In this document: one piece after another, positions 24,001-36,500 of the stretch | Layout of the letters: each line of letters opens with the position of its first letter | Position numbering within the stretch: position 1 is the stretch's first letter | DNA from: Diadophis punctatus similis | Lineage: Eukaryota; Chordata; Lepidosauria; Squamata; Dipsadidae | Direction of reading: 5' to 3' | NCBI GenBank assembly: GCA_023053685.1 | Contig: JALIGW010000002.1 | Span: forward strand, 168,756,430 to 168,820,429 | Length of the DNA: 64,000 nt | Notes under the pieces: generated by a model | Seen by the model: the letters and a program-made list of their open reading frames with translations, nothing else | Databases searched by the model: none | Told to the model about the DNA's origin: nothing | Translations under genes and position numbers: made by a program

Positions 24001-27000
24001 TGTAATTTAACGTAACTAAATGAATGTAAAGTTGTTAAGTATTTTTTAGATATGGTTTAATCTGCTTTTGAACTTAATAATTGTGGTTAGGTTGTTGGTA
24101 GTATAAAATTGGAAGTGGAAATTTTAGACTATTGTAAAAGCTATTTAAATGATATATTTGATAATGGAGAAGAAGGACGGATTATATTTGAATTAAGTAT
24201 TAGATTAAGAAGATTAAAATAGACTGTGAAGGATATATTTCAATTTAAAAACTTTTAGTTTAATTAATAGTATAAGGAGTTAAGATTTTATATTTGGAAG
24301 TTAATAATTTGTTAGTATATAGTAGTTTTATATTTGTGTAGATTATATATACCCTGTGTATGTTCTGGGAAGTCTAGGGAGGGGGGAGGGGGAGATGGGG
24401 GGTAGGGAGGGGGGAGAAAATATTATAAAAATGCTTGTACTTTGTACATATAAAACTTTCAATTAAAAAAAAGATTCACGTTGAGTATGTTGATTTTAAT
24501 TGTATTGATTTTATTCTCATATGCTAAACCAATGGGCTTTATATAGACAGCTATGTAAATCTGAGGCCATATAAGCATAATAAATCTTCTTTAAATCACA
24601 ACTAGAGTAGAAGCGTGCAGGAATTTGCTATGAGAGGAAGGAGATTTTCCATTTTTTAAAAAATTGCCCTTTTCCCATTCCCCAAATTTTTAACCTGGTG
24701 GATTGCTTAGCTAATTTACTTTTCTCTTCGTTTCTTTTTATTTATTTGAATTGTGTGCGGCAAGATTTGAGTTATTATTGATCCCTTTCAGCAGATATGG
24801 GGATCTTGATAACAGTACTGGAGAATGAGGATTGGAAAGTACATTAAGTCCTGAAATACAATACACATATTTAAATCATCTTTGAATCTCATTAAAAAAT
24901 GGGTCTCTTCATGATTTCAACCATACTCTGCTAATCTAAACAATATATAGTAACTGCTTTCCCTACTTCTTGTTTTCTATGTGAACTGAGCTCTTTCCAA
25001 CAGAACTGGAGGGAAATGTGTTGTGGGAACCAATAATATACAAGCAATACGGGTATCCTCAACTTTCTGACATTCCGATGGGAGGTACTTGGGATCTGCA
25101 TTCAAAGTCCTGATGGTTCCTTCCCTATGGGCACATGGCTGCACTTCAGTTGCTTGGCAATTGGGCTGCATTTATGGTTGCTTGCAGTGTCCTGCGGTTA
25201 TGGGATCATGTTTTATGATGTTTTGCCGAAAATCGGCATTTACTTCGTCTTTGGCAAAACCGCATCCATAGCTAGCAATAGCAATAGCACATAGACTTAT
25301 ATACCACTTCACAGTGCTTCACAGTCCTCTCTAAGCGGTTTACAGAGTCAACCTATTGCCCCCAACAATCTGAGTCCTCATTTTACCGACCTCGGAAGGA
25401 TGGAAGGCTGAGTCAACCTTGAGCCTGGTGAGATTTGAACTGCCGAACTGCTGGCAATCGGCAGTCAGCAGAAGTAGCCTGCAGTACTGCATTCTAACCA
25501 CTGCGCCACCACTGCTCATAGCCGTTAATTAGCTTAATGACTGTGGCAGTTGCTTAACAATTGCAGATTCACTTAACGACTCTGATGATTCACTTTAAAA
25601 CCACTGCAAAATAGGTTATAAAATTGGGTTGGTCACATGACCGACCCACTTTATGACCTTCACGAGTTACAATTGTGCTGGGCAGGTTCCATTACCATCC
25701 TAACTTGAGGATTACCTATATTCAGGCATTTGGGACTGTAGCAAAATTTATCTTACAAGCAGCAACGAGCAGTCCCACTTATGTCTTGGACATTAGTTAA
25801 TGAACATGAACAGAACTTTGACCTTTGTCTTTGCACATTGTGGACAGTCACACCATTCCTACAGACACCTTTCTTTTAATTATTTTATTACCAGGGTTTA
25901 TATACCACTCCAGTTAAATGTGGCTCTGAGCAGTGTATACAGCATGATCCAGTACTCAGATTCAGAGAAGCCTAGCAAAACAGAAAACCTAAAAGCAACT
26001 CCCCCACCATCCTCAGTGCCAGAGCTTCTGGAGTTGCATATTTATCAATGTTCCCTGCAAAAGCCTTTTGGAAGAACTAGTTCTAAAAGAATAGCAAAGA
26101 TGGAATTGGGAATAAAGCTGCTTATATGGAGAATGTCTCTATTTTCTCAAAGTAATAAATGATAAGATGATACTGTGTTGTATTTCAAAATTGTGTTTAT
26201 CTAACAGGCAAGCCTGGGTGGTTGTGTTAGGATGATTGTTACTGGAGCTGCTCCTGCTTCACCTGCAGTTCTGGGTTTCCTTCGCGCGGCATTAGGATGT
26301 CAGGTAGGAGCTACAAGAGGATTATTCAGATGTACCTTTTCTGTAATTCTACCTAAAGGTCAGGTGGGGTTCAGATACATTCATACTAGAAATTGTCACT
26401 ATTCTACCAAGATCAGTCTCTTATAAGAAGTTTATGTTTTATAAGAATTTTTATAAGAATTGATTTTCTCTCTCAACTTCAGCCAAACTATTGGTTTGGA
26501 TCATTACAGGATGAAGCTAAATTATTATGGGAGTTGCCATTCTTTTGCCTTCCAGTTCTGCTGATCAGCTACCATCTTGAAATTATCTTTAATTTAAATT
26601 TGAGACCCTTATTGTTTTAATGCTTTATACTGCATTTTGTTCAGTGTCTGTAAGCCACTTTGGACAAGATGGGTGGCATACAAGTTTGATAAATAAATCT
26701 GTGTTTCCCAGATGGATTGTCTACAAGCCAAGCTCCCCCCCCCCCCCCAGGATTTTGATACAGTCACTTTTCTTTATTTAAGTAGACACATATTCAAACT
26801 CTCAGAGGTTCAAGGACATCTTGGACCCAGACTGACAATGCTCTCTTCCTTTCTTTGTAGGAATAAATTATACTCCTTCCTTAGTCTAGGCAGAGCTTAC
26901 AGCATTAGCCCTCAGAAATGGTAGCTATCAATAATTCAGCTCTCAGCCACTTAAATTTTTTCCTTGCCTAGCAACAAAATCCAAAAACCTTTCCCACCCC

Positions 27001-30000
27001 ACTTTCTTAGTTTATAAGAAGAAAGAACATTAACCACCATTTATAATTTCTTCATTTCAAGAACCAAAAGTTTGGCTCATACAGGGCAGGGCAATGCCAG
27101 TGACTCTGAATGATAGAATTTTCCCTTCTGAGCACAGCAGAGAACTTTACTTCTCCCAGTTTTTAAATAAAATGCTAACATTCGTGTCTTGTTTAAACAA
27201 TGTTTCTTTGACAGGTTTATGAAGGCTATGGTCAAACAGAGTGTACAGCCGGGTGTACCTTCACCACTCCGGGAGATTGGACATCAGGTAACAACGAGGC
27301 AGGAGCTTCATAAAAGACAGGTGAATGTGGTCATGTAAGGTTGAAAGCACCAAGACCATAATCCTAAAACATGCTGGCTTGCAGGACAATTATCTATTTA
27401 GGCTGCTTCTGACTCATTTAATGTCCTCTGCCAAACAGGCAAGTTCTTTTTAAAACCAATCAATAATTTACCTCCGGTGGAAAGTATAAGTAATGCTAAG
27501 CAAAATATTGTTATGTAAATCTCTGTAATCATGTAGCTTGCTGGGATCCTAGCTTCAATATTTGTGATAAATTGCAGGTCTATTTCTGTACTGTACCCCC
27601 CCCCCCCCTCTTCAGGGAGAGACAAACCGTGGGTGTACTGTATAGGCTACTTCCTCTACCAATCTCACTGTGAGATATTGTGATTTTGTAATTAATTTTT
27701 TTCACTCAATTACACATACCTGACTTTACTATTTCATTAATATGCAGATAGCTATGTGATAACAATCTGCTGTGGCTTTTACTTTTTTAAGAGAAGAAAA
27801 CCACATATTTCTTAATTTGATTTTCAGGCCATGTTGGAGCACCTCTACCTTGTAATTTAATTAAACTGGTGGATGTTGAAGAATTGAATTACTTTTGTTC
27901 CAAAGGAGAGGGAGAGGTAATGTGTGTGTACAGTATTGGTACTTCTTCATTTCTGTTTCTTAGCTACAGATTTAAACGCAACATTTATTATAAATAAGAG
28001 CTGTAGAATAGGAACCAAAATAGAGCATTTCAAAATATGTTCCATTAAACTAGGTTGAAAAGGAATTTGCTAGAAGTAAAGCAAATGGTCAAGTCATGTA
28101 CTTAACATTCTTTTTAAAAGGTGTTGATGGTCCTCTTGATAGTAACGAGAATGTTCCTAACCGATACGGGAAGGAACATGGATTGCTCTCTGCAATATTA
28201 AAGCACTGTAGGTTTTAGGGTGGCCTATTATATCTTCCTGCATTAATGAAAGTCAGTCCTGGCAAGCTTTCTTATTGTAGTGCAGTGTTTCTTAATTTCT
28301 TTTCTCACTGCACCCTTTCCACTTTTAAAAATTATGGAGGATCCCCAAAAGAGCTTGTGTTTGTATGAGTTATATTTATTAATATTTACCATATTAAAAA
28401 TTTTAATTGATGAATTTGTGGAATGTTTGTTGAATTGTGTAAAAAAACCCAGTATTAAATCCATTAGATATTAACATACTGTACTATATTTTATTCACAA
28501 ATAAATCCCTTTAACAAATAAAATATAATAATAATAAGAGTGACCTTGTTTTACATTTTTGCAAAATATCTTCAGTACCTGGCAAATATTTTTGATTTTG
28601 CAGACTTCTGAGAGGGTTTTGGAGGACCCCCAGGAGTTTTCGGGGCACTTTAAGAAATACAGGCATCCCTTTTGCTTTTGCTGCTCCAGAACTGGTTCTC
28701 TGAAAGTAATGTCAAAAGAGGACTTTCTGGGAGTCAATATGGAACCCCCCCAAACCTCCCTGGCCTGGTTGCACTCACACTCGGCTATGGTGGCCAGTTA
28801 CCTGCCCGCCTGCCTGCTTGCAAGCTCCTTGGGACTTGCAATTTCCTGCCAGCTTCCCCATTGAGATTGCTTTTTGAAAGTAAGCAGGAAGTTACCAGGA
28901 GGTCCTTGCTTAATGATGGCAATGGGAACTTCTGGGATTGCCATTGCTAAGCCTTGCAGTCACATGACATTGCACGTTATGACCTCATTGTTTAGTGATG
29001 TAAATTCCAGCCCCAATTACCATTGTTAACCAAGGTCCATCTGCATAATAGTGATAATAGAGCAGAGAACAGTTGTTCACCTTTTATCAGGGTTAGATCA
29101 TTATTTATTACGGTTCGTCGCACAGTCAGCTAGAGGTTTAGTCTGGATTCAGCATTTTTATTCACTTATAGAGTCCTTAAGGACCTGGGATAGGGAGATG
29201 TGGAAGTTGATTATATTAATGTATAATAACAACAACAACAGCAACAACAACAACAACAACAACAACATATGTCGACCTCACCCCATTCCTAAGAGGTCTT
29301 TAAGGGGCGTGCATAAGCAGACCACTGTGCCTACCGTCCCTGTCCTAATGTTCCCTTTTATTCGTATCCATTTCATGTATTCATACTTATGTTTATACTT
29401 ATATCTGTTATCTAATACATGCCTGACGAAAATAAAAATACAAAAAATAAATTAAAGGCATCATTACAGGATATAAGCTGTTCCGAGTAAAGCTGCCTTT
29501 TGTAATTGACCGGTGATGATTTTGTCAATGCCAGAGGTGTTCAAGTGGTGCTCCAGCTTTTTTATGATTATGATTATTATTTATTAAACCTGTATGGCAT
29601 ATTGATTAGTACTACCATGTTTCCCTGAAAATAAGACCCTGCCTTATTATTATTTTTGAACCCTGAAATAAGCGCTTGGCCTTATTGCTGATTAGGCTTA
29701 TTATCAGGGGATGTCTTATTTTGGGGGAAACAGGGTAGATTGATTTCGATCAAAAATTTATTTATAATACTTCTACTCTGTGAAATTCAAACAACTTTTG
29801 GCAGCTTACAGGCAATGGTGAATAAGGTTGGCAGCACTGGTTTGCTGGAAGCAGTTGGGGATGTCAGCCCAAATGAATGCTTGAAGTCCCCTTACAGTTT
29901 GTAAATGTTTCTTTATGGGAGATTGCCATATTAGTCTCTTGCCCTAACAGCACATAACCTAATTAGTTCTCATTACAAAAATGTTTGCTTCACATCTAGC

Positions 30001-33000
30001 AGCTGTTTTGTAAACAGTAAACTGTTTACTACTCTTACTGTTAAGCAGCATGTTGATCTCTCTTTCAGATCTGTGTCAAAGGTTCCAATGTTTTCAAGGG
30101 CTACTTAAAAGATAAAGAGAGAACAGCTGAAGCCTTGGACAAGGATGGATGGCTTCATACAGGGGACATTGGAAAGTGGCTGTCTGTATGTACTGAACTA
30201 CTAACTTTTCATTACTGCATTAAGAATAAAGGAATAAATAAGTTGGGCACCAATGTTTATGTATACATAGATGATGAGATACTGTAATATAGTGAGGAAG
30301 TTATCAGGGTTTCTCTAGGGAGATTTGAGTTTAATTTGTTCACCCTTTTGGTGGTTCAGCTTGTTGTTATTTGTTAGCTTTATGGTCCTTTCTCCATGAG
30401 CTCAGTCAGGGGGGTGGGGAGCACCCTTCATTGTCTCCCCAATTCCAATCTTACGAAGTAGGTTGAGTGACAGAGATTGACCACAAATGACCAACTCTCT
30501 ACGGCCAAGGATGGATTAGAACCTAAATCTCCCCAGTCCTCCTACAAACTTAGTCACTATAACACATTGGCTCTCTTATTGAGGGATCTTCAGAGAAAAG
30601 GCAGACTATTGATGTGATTGAATACAGTGTAAATTGTGATCCCAAAATCACTTACTAGATGGAAAGCTTCATTCATAATAGTAGATTTTCTTTCTGTTAA
30701 GTAATGCTGCCAGTTTTCCTAAACCACGGAGATAATTTTAGCTTCTCTTACCATTCCCAAAATGTAAAATAAGTTGAAAATTATTGCCTAATAATTTTTC
30801 TTAGATCAAGATAATCGGGTGTTTTGTTTTGTTTTTTGTTTACTCACAGAATGGGACACTCAAAATCATCGATCGAAAAAAACATATATTTAAATTGGCT
30901 CAGGGAGAATACATTGCACCAGAAAAAATTGAAAATATCTACATTCGTAGTGAACCTGTCTCCCAAATATATGTGCACGGAGATAGCTTACAGGTAACTG
31001 TTGGCATTTTAGTCAAGTTTCTCTTCCTGTTTTATAATTTGAAATCTCTATTGTGACTTCCTGTAAAGTTAAGCGAAGAAGATAGCTATTTTCTTCTGTG
31101 GTACACTACTTCCGTATTATGAGTGTGGCATAGTTGTCTCAAGATAATTATTTGTTTTCTTTTCACATATATGAAATATAGGTACATTACTTTATGCCTA
31201 GTATAATGTGGAGAATGGATATTGCCTGATGGTGCCACAAGTCTTCTGGAATAAGTTCAGTTATTAGAAACTGCTATTTTGCTGATGCAGGAGGCATTTC
31301 AGAATAAGTAGCAAGTGGAGGTGTGCAAACATTTTCAAATTTGAAATGACCCATTTCAGTTGTTTTGAGCATGAAGCATCTGTTTTCATTCAGTACATCT
31401 GCTTTCATTCAGTAATGGCGGTTTAACCATTTGGGGACCATGGGACTAAGCTGAAAAGCTGGGTCACAAATATGGCTGCCAATTTTACCTTGCAGGCCTT
31501 TCTGGTGGGGATAGTTGTACCAGATGCTGAAGTCATGCCAGGCTGGGCCAAGAGAAGGGGCTTTAATGGAACTTTTACAGAACTTTGCAGCAATGAGGTA
31601 CGTGCTCTTCTGCCTACGCTTTCTAGTCCAAATACACAAGTACAATGCTCCTTTAGCAAGATTATGCAAGTAAGAGGCACAGATGAAAATTTTAGTTGGA
31701 TCAGAATTTCCCAGGGTGCTATAAAGAATTCTATGAGAGGCAGATTTTGTTAAAATGAAGGGTGCAACATGATAACTTGTAACAACTTCCTAAGAATGGG
31801 AAGGAGATTACTCTGAATGGGTACATTATGGAGAACATGATGTAAGAAGGGCCATATGTATGCAGTTGTACATGTCAAATGTTTGAAACACAATTCATGC
31901 TCTATGAGTTAATATCTGATGTCATAATAGTGGTACAACTTAAAATATTTCACATAAACCATTCATTTATTTAGGAGGCCACCCAACTCCAGAATGAATA
32001 TAGATAACTATCAAAACCAAAAATCAATAGAGGTAGAATCTGAAACTTTCAGTCAATATCCCATATTAAAAGCAAACAACAGAGCTCCATTCCCAAAGCC
32101 TGGGAGAACAATTAGGAGCATGGAAACTTCATTAGACTGAGAGCTACTGGATTAATGAATAGGTATCATTCTTGAGGGCGGGTGTTGTAATAAGAGAAGG
32201 TATGTTTCCTGGACCTGGTTAAATGCCATGGCTTAATTCAAGGGACCTGAAGTGTAACCAAGTCTGCTCTGGATTCTATAATTAGAATTCTGTGGTAAAA
32301 TGCAGGTGGTTTCATCATGGAATTTATTTGAAGAAAGATTATGTATCTATGGTACACCTGCTGTTGAACACATTGCACATATCCTATTTGATTGCAAACT
32401 ATATTCTGCAGAAAGGAGAATTTTAGATTCTTATTTAAAAACTAAAAAAAAATAATTGGGACACTCAGGAGAAACTGTCTTGCTCTTTGCAGGAAATGAA
32501 CCTGCATCACTAGTAAGACTGCACTCTTTATGATGATGGTGATGATGATGATGATGATATCATTCAATCATGTCTGACTCTTGGCGATTCTGTGGGTCAG
32601 GTTTCTCCACATCTCCCGATTTTGCACTGCTTCTTGAGTTTCTTTATGCCCTGGCTGGTGTCAGCTTTGATGGTGTCCAGCCATTGTGTTTTTTGGCCTG
32701 ATTTCCTTTTACTGCTAACTCTTCCCAACATAATTGCTTTCTCCAATGAATTCCCTCACATAACCAAAATAAGATGATTTTTTTCCTTCTAATGACACAC
32801 CTGGTGTTACGTGCTCCAGTACTTGGTTGTTGATCACCTTTGCTGTCCAAGGACTCTATATCAAAGGCTATTTCAGAGAGGACAAACTATTTAGGACAGG
32901 TTGGGGTTAAATGTAGGGGTGACAAATTATTGTAAATAGGTTCTGAGGTTATCTTTGTATCTGTATTTGTATTGGTTTTATACTTTTCATATGGTCAGAT

Positions 33001-33469
33001 GACTAAATCAATAAAGATTTTATTCTTTTTTAAAAAAAATAGTTTTTATTAAATTATTTACATTTAAAAACATACAAAAGAAAAAAATATATGACAATAA
33101 CAAATACATTACAAACATATAGAAACATAAAAAGCGCATACAGCTATAAAACTTTCAATCTCTATAATTATCTTACGGCAATTATATATTGGCAGTTTAT
33201 TTCTATATAATTTTCAATTCATTGTCTTATGTATTTATATAACATGTATTGTATAGTAAATGTTAATAGGTAGTAATACTTATATTAATAGTAGTTTTAA
33301 TAATAGTAACCGTAATAATAGTGATAATAATAGTAATAATAATGATAATAATAGTAGTAGTAATAATAATAGTAATAGTAATAATAGTAATAGTAATACA
33401 AAAGAAATATTCTTTTTAGTATTGTAACATCATAATATACATACATACATACATACATACATACATACA

Positions 33470-33551
<82 letters not shown>

Positions 33552-36500
33552 CACACAGTTGTATAACAAGGCTAGTTTTTCCATAAACTTCTTGGTTATA
33601 CTTATACATATCTCATTTGATTTATATTTGTGTTTATTGTGTTAATCGTGTTTGTTTTTGTTTTTCATACCAATTGTAAAATGTGTTCCAGATTTCATAG
33701 TAGTCGGAGTCCTCCTTTCCTTTTAATTACATCGTCAATTTGTCTGCCTCAGCACATTCCAAGATTTTTCTAATTACACTACTTTCATCAGGGATATCGT
33801 TTTGTTTCCAGTATTGTGCTACCGTTATTCTTGCTGCTGTTAATATATGTAATATGATATAATAATATTTTTTCTCCATTTTCTGATTAACGTTTCCCAG
33901 CAGAAATGCTTCTGGTTTTATGTTTATTTCCTGTTGTGTAATTTCTGATAGCCAGATTTTGATTGTATTCCAGAAACTTTTTATTTTTGGACAGATCCAC
34001 CACATATGATAGTAAGATCCTGTTTTGTGTTGGCATTTCCAACAATTGGGTGCTAGGTTTTTATACATTTTGGCCAATCTCGCCGGGGGGAGGTGCCATC
34101 TGTAAAATAATTTATAATAGTTTTCTTTATACGAAACTGATTTTGTCATTTTATAATTCTGGTTCCAAATTTTTTCCCATTGATTCAACTGTATGTCGTG
34201 TCCAAAATTTTTGGTCCAACTTATCATATTTCCTTTTATTGTATCTTTTTGCATTTTATATTTTAGCAGGAATTTGTATATTTTAGTTATTGCTTTTTGT
34301 TCTTGGCCCAATAAAATTTTATCCAATTCTGATTTTTGTTTTTGTATTCCATAATTTCTTTTATCACTTTCTAATCTGTTTTTAATTTGGAAATATGGCC
34401 ACCAATCAATTTTGATTCCTTCTTGTTCTAATTTTGATATAGGTTTCAAGGCTCCCCCTTCCTCTAATATTTCTTAGTAGGTGACCATTTTATTCAAATT
34501 TGTTGTATTAGGGTGTATGATGGCTTCCATACCGGAAAACCAAGACGGTATTTTTGTGTAGTGTTGTTTTTTAATCTTGAGCCAAATTCCGAGTAGTGAA
34601 TCCCTAATTTTATGTCTTCTGAAATATGAGTGGGTTTTGTGTTTGTCATCCCAGAGGAATCCGTGCCAGCCTAAATGTAAATCATGGCCCTCTAATGTCA
34701 ATAGTCGTCTATTTTTAATCTGTATCCAATCTTTTAACCATATTAAGGCAGATGCTTGGTAATATAGTTCAAAATCTGGTAGTCCAAAGCCCCCCTGGTT
34801 TCTATTTTCTTGCAAATATTTTAATTTGATTCTGGGTTTCTTTCCTACCCATATGAATTTAACTAGTATTCTATTTAACTATTCAAAGTATTTTTTCTCT
34901 AATTTAATTGGTATAGTTTGAAACAGATATAGAATTTGAGGTAATATTGTCATTTTAATTGCTGCAATTCTGCCAGTAAGGGAAATTTGTAATTTGTTCC
35001 ATTTCTCTAATTTCTTTTCAATTTGTTTTAATATTTCCATATAGTTTCCTTCTTTTATTGTGATGCATTTCGCTGATAAATTTATTCCTAAGTATTTTAT
35101 TTTCTTTACAATTTGCAATTCCAATTTCTCTTCTAGTTCTTTGTTTTGTTTTAGATATTATTTTAGTTTTCTGTTTATTAATTTTTAGACCGGCTACTTT
35201 CCCGAATTCATTTATTTCTTTTAATAGAATTGGTCCTACCTCTAATGGTTCCTCAATAAAGATTTTATTCTATTCCACCCCATCCCACTCTACCCCATCC
35301 GTTAGTGTAGACACAGCTGCTCTCAACAGATCAGAGGTCAAATTCAGTATAAGGCAACTTCTTCCATTCTTAAATGCAAGGCACAAAATGGAAAAAGCCA
35401 GATGAGGCCAGTATCATATAATGTCAGGGATTTAAAAAAAAACTTTGAGAAAGTTAGAAAAATTCAAACATTTCTGACTGATCATTTGAATTTGGGATGG
35501 GGTAGTGAGAAAGCAATGCATAATTAAGAATGCTCAGGAAGTATGGATTACAGGCAGCTTTTTTTAAATTATGTTTTTTTATTAAAGTTGTTAATTTTTA
35601 ATAATGAAAGCAATGTAACTTTTAGAGAAGGAATAAAAGAAATTAAAAAATGAATACATAAGAAAAAAAGAAGAAAGAGAAGAATAAAAGAAGCAATTTC
35701 CAATTTAATAGCAGTTATAAATGCCTTTACTGTATATTTTACTTTCCTAAGATTACATCATAATTTCCTTCTTTCCATAATCTAGCCTTTGTAACAGTCA
35801 AACCCAGAAATTGCAAGTTCTTTTTTTATTTTTTATTTCTGCAGCAAAAATTCCATAAGGGGTTTTCAGTCAGTAATAAATGAGGTCATTGTCCTTTCCC
35901 TAATCAGACAAATCATTCTTGCCATCTCTGCTAGTTCATCTTTACCAACTATCGCCCCATTGTGGGTATTTCAGAATATTTCTATTTATGTGCATATAAT
36001 AGTCTTCCAGCAGTTATCAATATAACAAATCATGTTCCATAGCTTTTTAAAAATAAAACAATACTTAAAACTGAGGTCGGTTAGGGATTTTGCCTTTACT
36101 AAATGCCTAGTGTAGGAATTGCATTATACATTTAAACTGGCATAACCTTGGCAAATTACAGCATTTGAATTACTGTTTTCCTTGCAGTGGAAGGCAACCC
36201 ATCATGTGTGTGTTGGCCCATGAATTATTTCAGGCCTTAATGCTAAATCCAGCATAAAGGCTTGAGAAATTCAGTTCTTTGCCCAAATAACAGTTTGTGT
36301 GATATGCAGGCATGTACATGCATACATGCATGCTTGAAAAATAAAGATGAAGGGGTCTTTTTGGACATTGTATAGAGGGCTTTCTACCGGGTTTTGGGAC
36401 ATTTCTTTTTATTGGGCAAGGAGGTACAACCTTCAATTAAACCAATTAAAGGCCTCAGCAAGTGATGGGTGAATGAAGCCAGAATTAAGAATTGGGGGGA

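Larger units (their letters stand above)
21840..24470 (+). mobile_element. L1-type element with intact ORF1 but no functional ORF2 (HAL1-like)
   Basis: Perfect 15-bp target duplication AAGATTCACGTTGAG at 21825-21839 and 24471-24485, with an A-rich 3' end before the right copy. Order: GC-rich 5' UTR (21840-22432), complete ORF1 (22433-23620), an AT-rich stretch starting with a 100-bp tandem duplication, a stop-filled remnant matching the end of L1 ORF2 (about 24169-24230), then a G-rich 3' UTR shared with the L1 copy at 48155-48932. Total 2.6 kb, against 5-7 kb for a full L1. It lies in sense orientation inside an ACSL6 intron. Confidence 0.9.

Noticed and set aside
32290..32440. Possible extra ACSL6 exon ([13 protein letters not shown]...)
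   Set aside because: Pattern fits a LINE C-terminus, and the ACSL6 coding sequence is complete across this intron without it.
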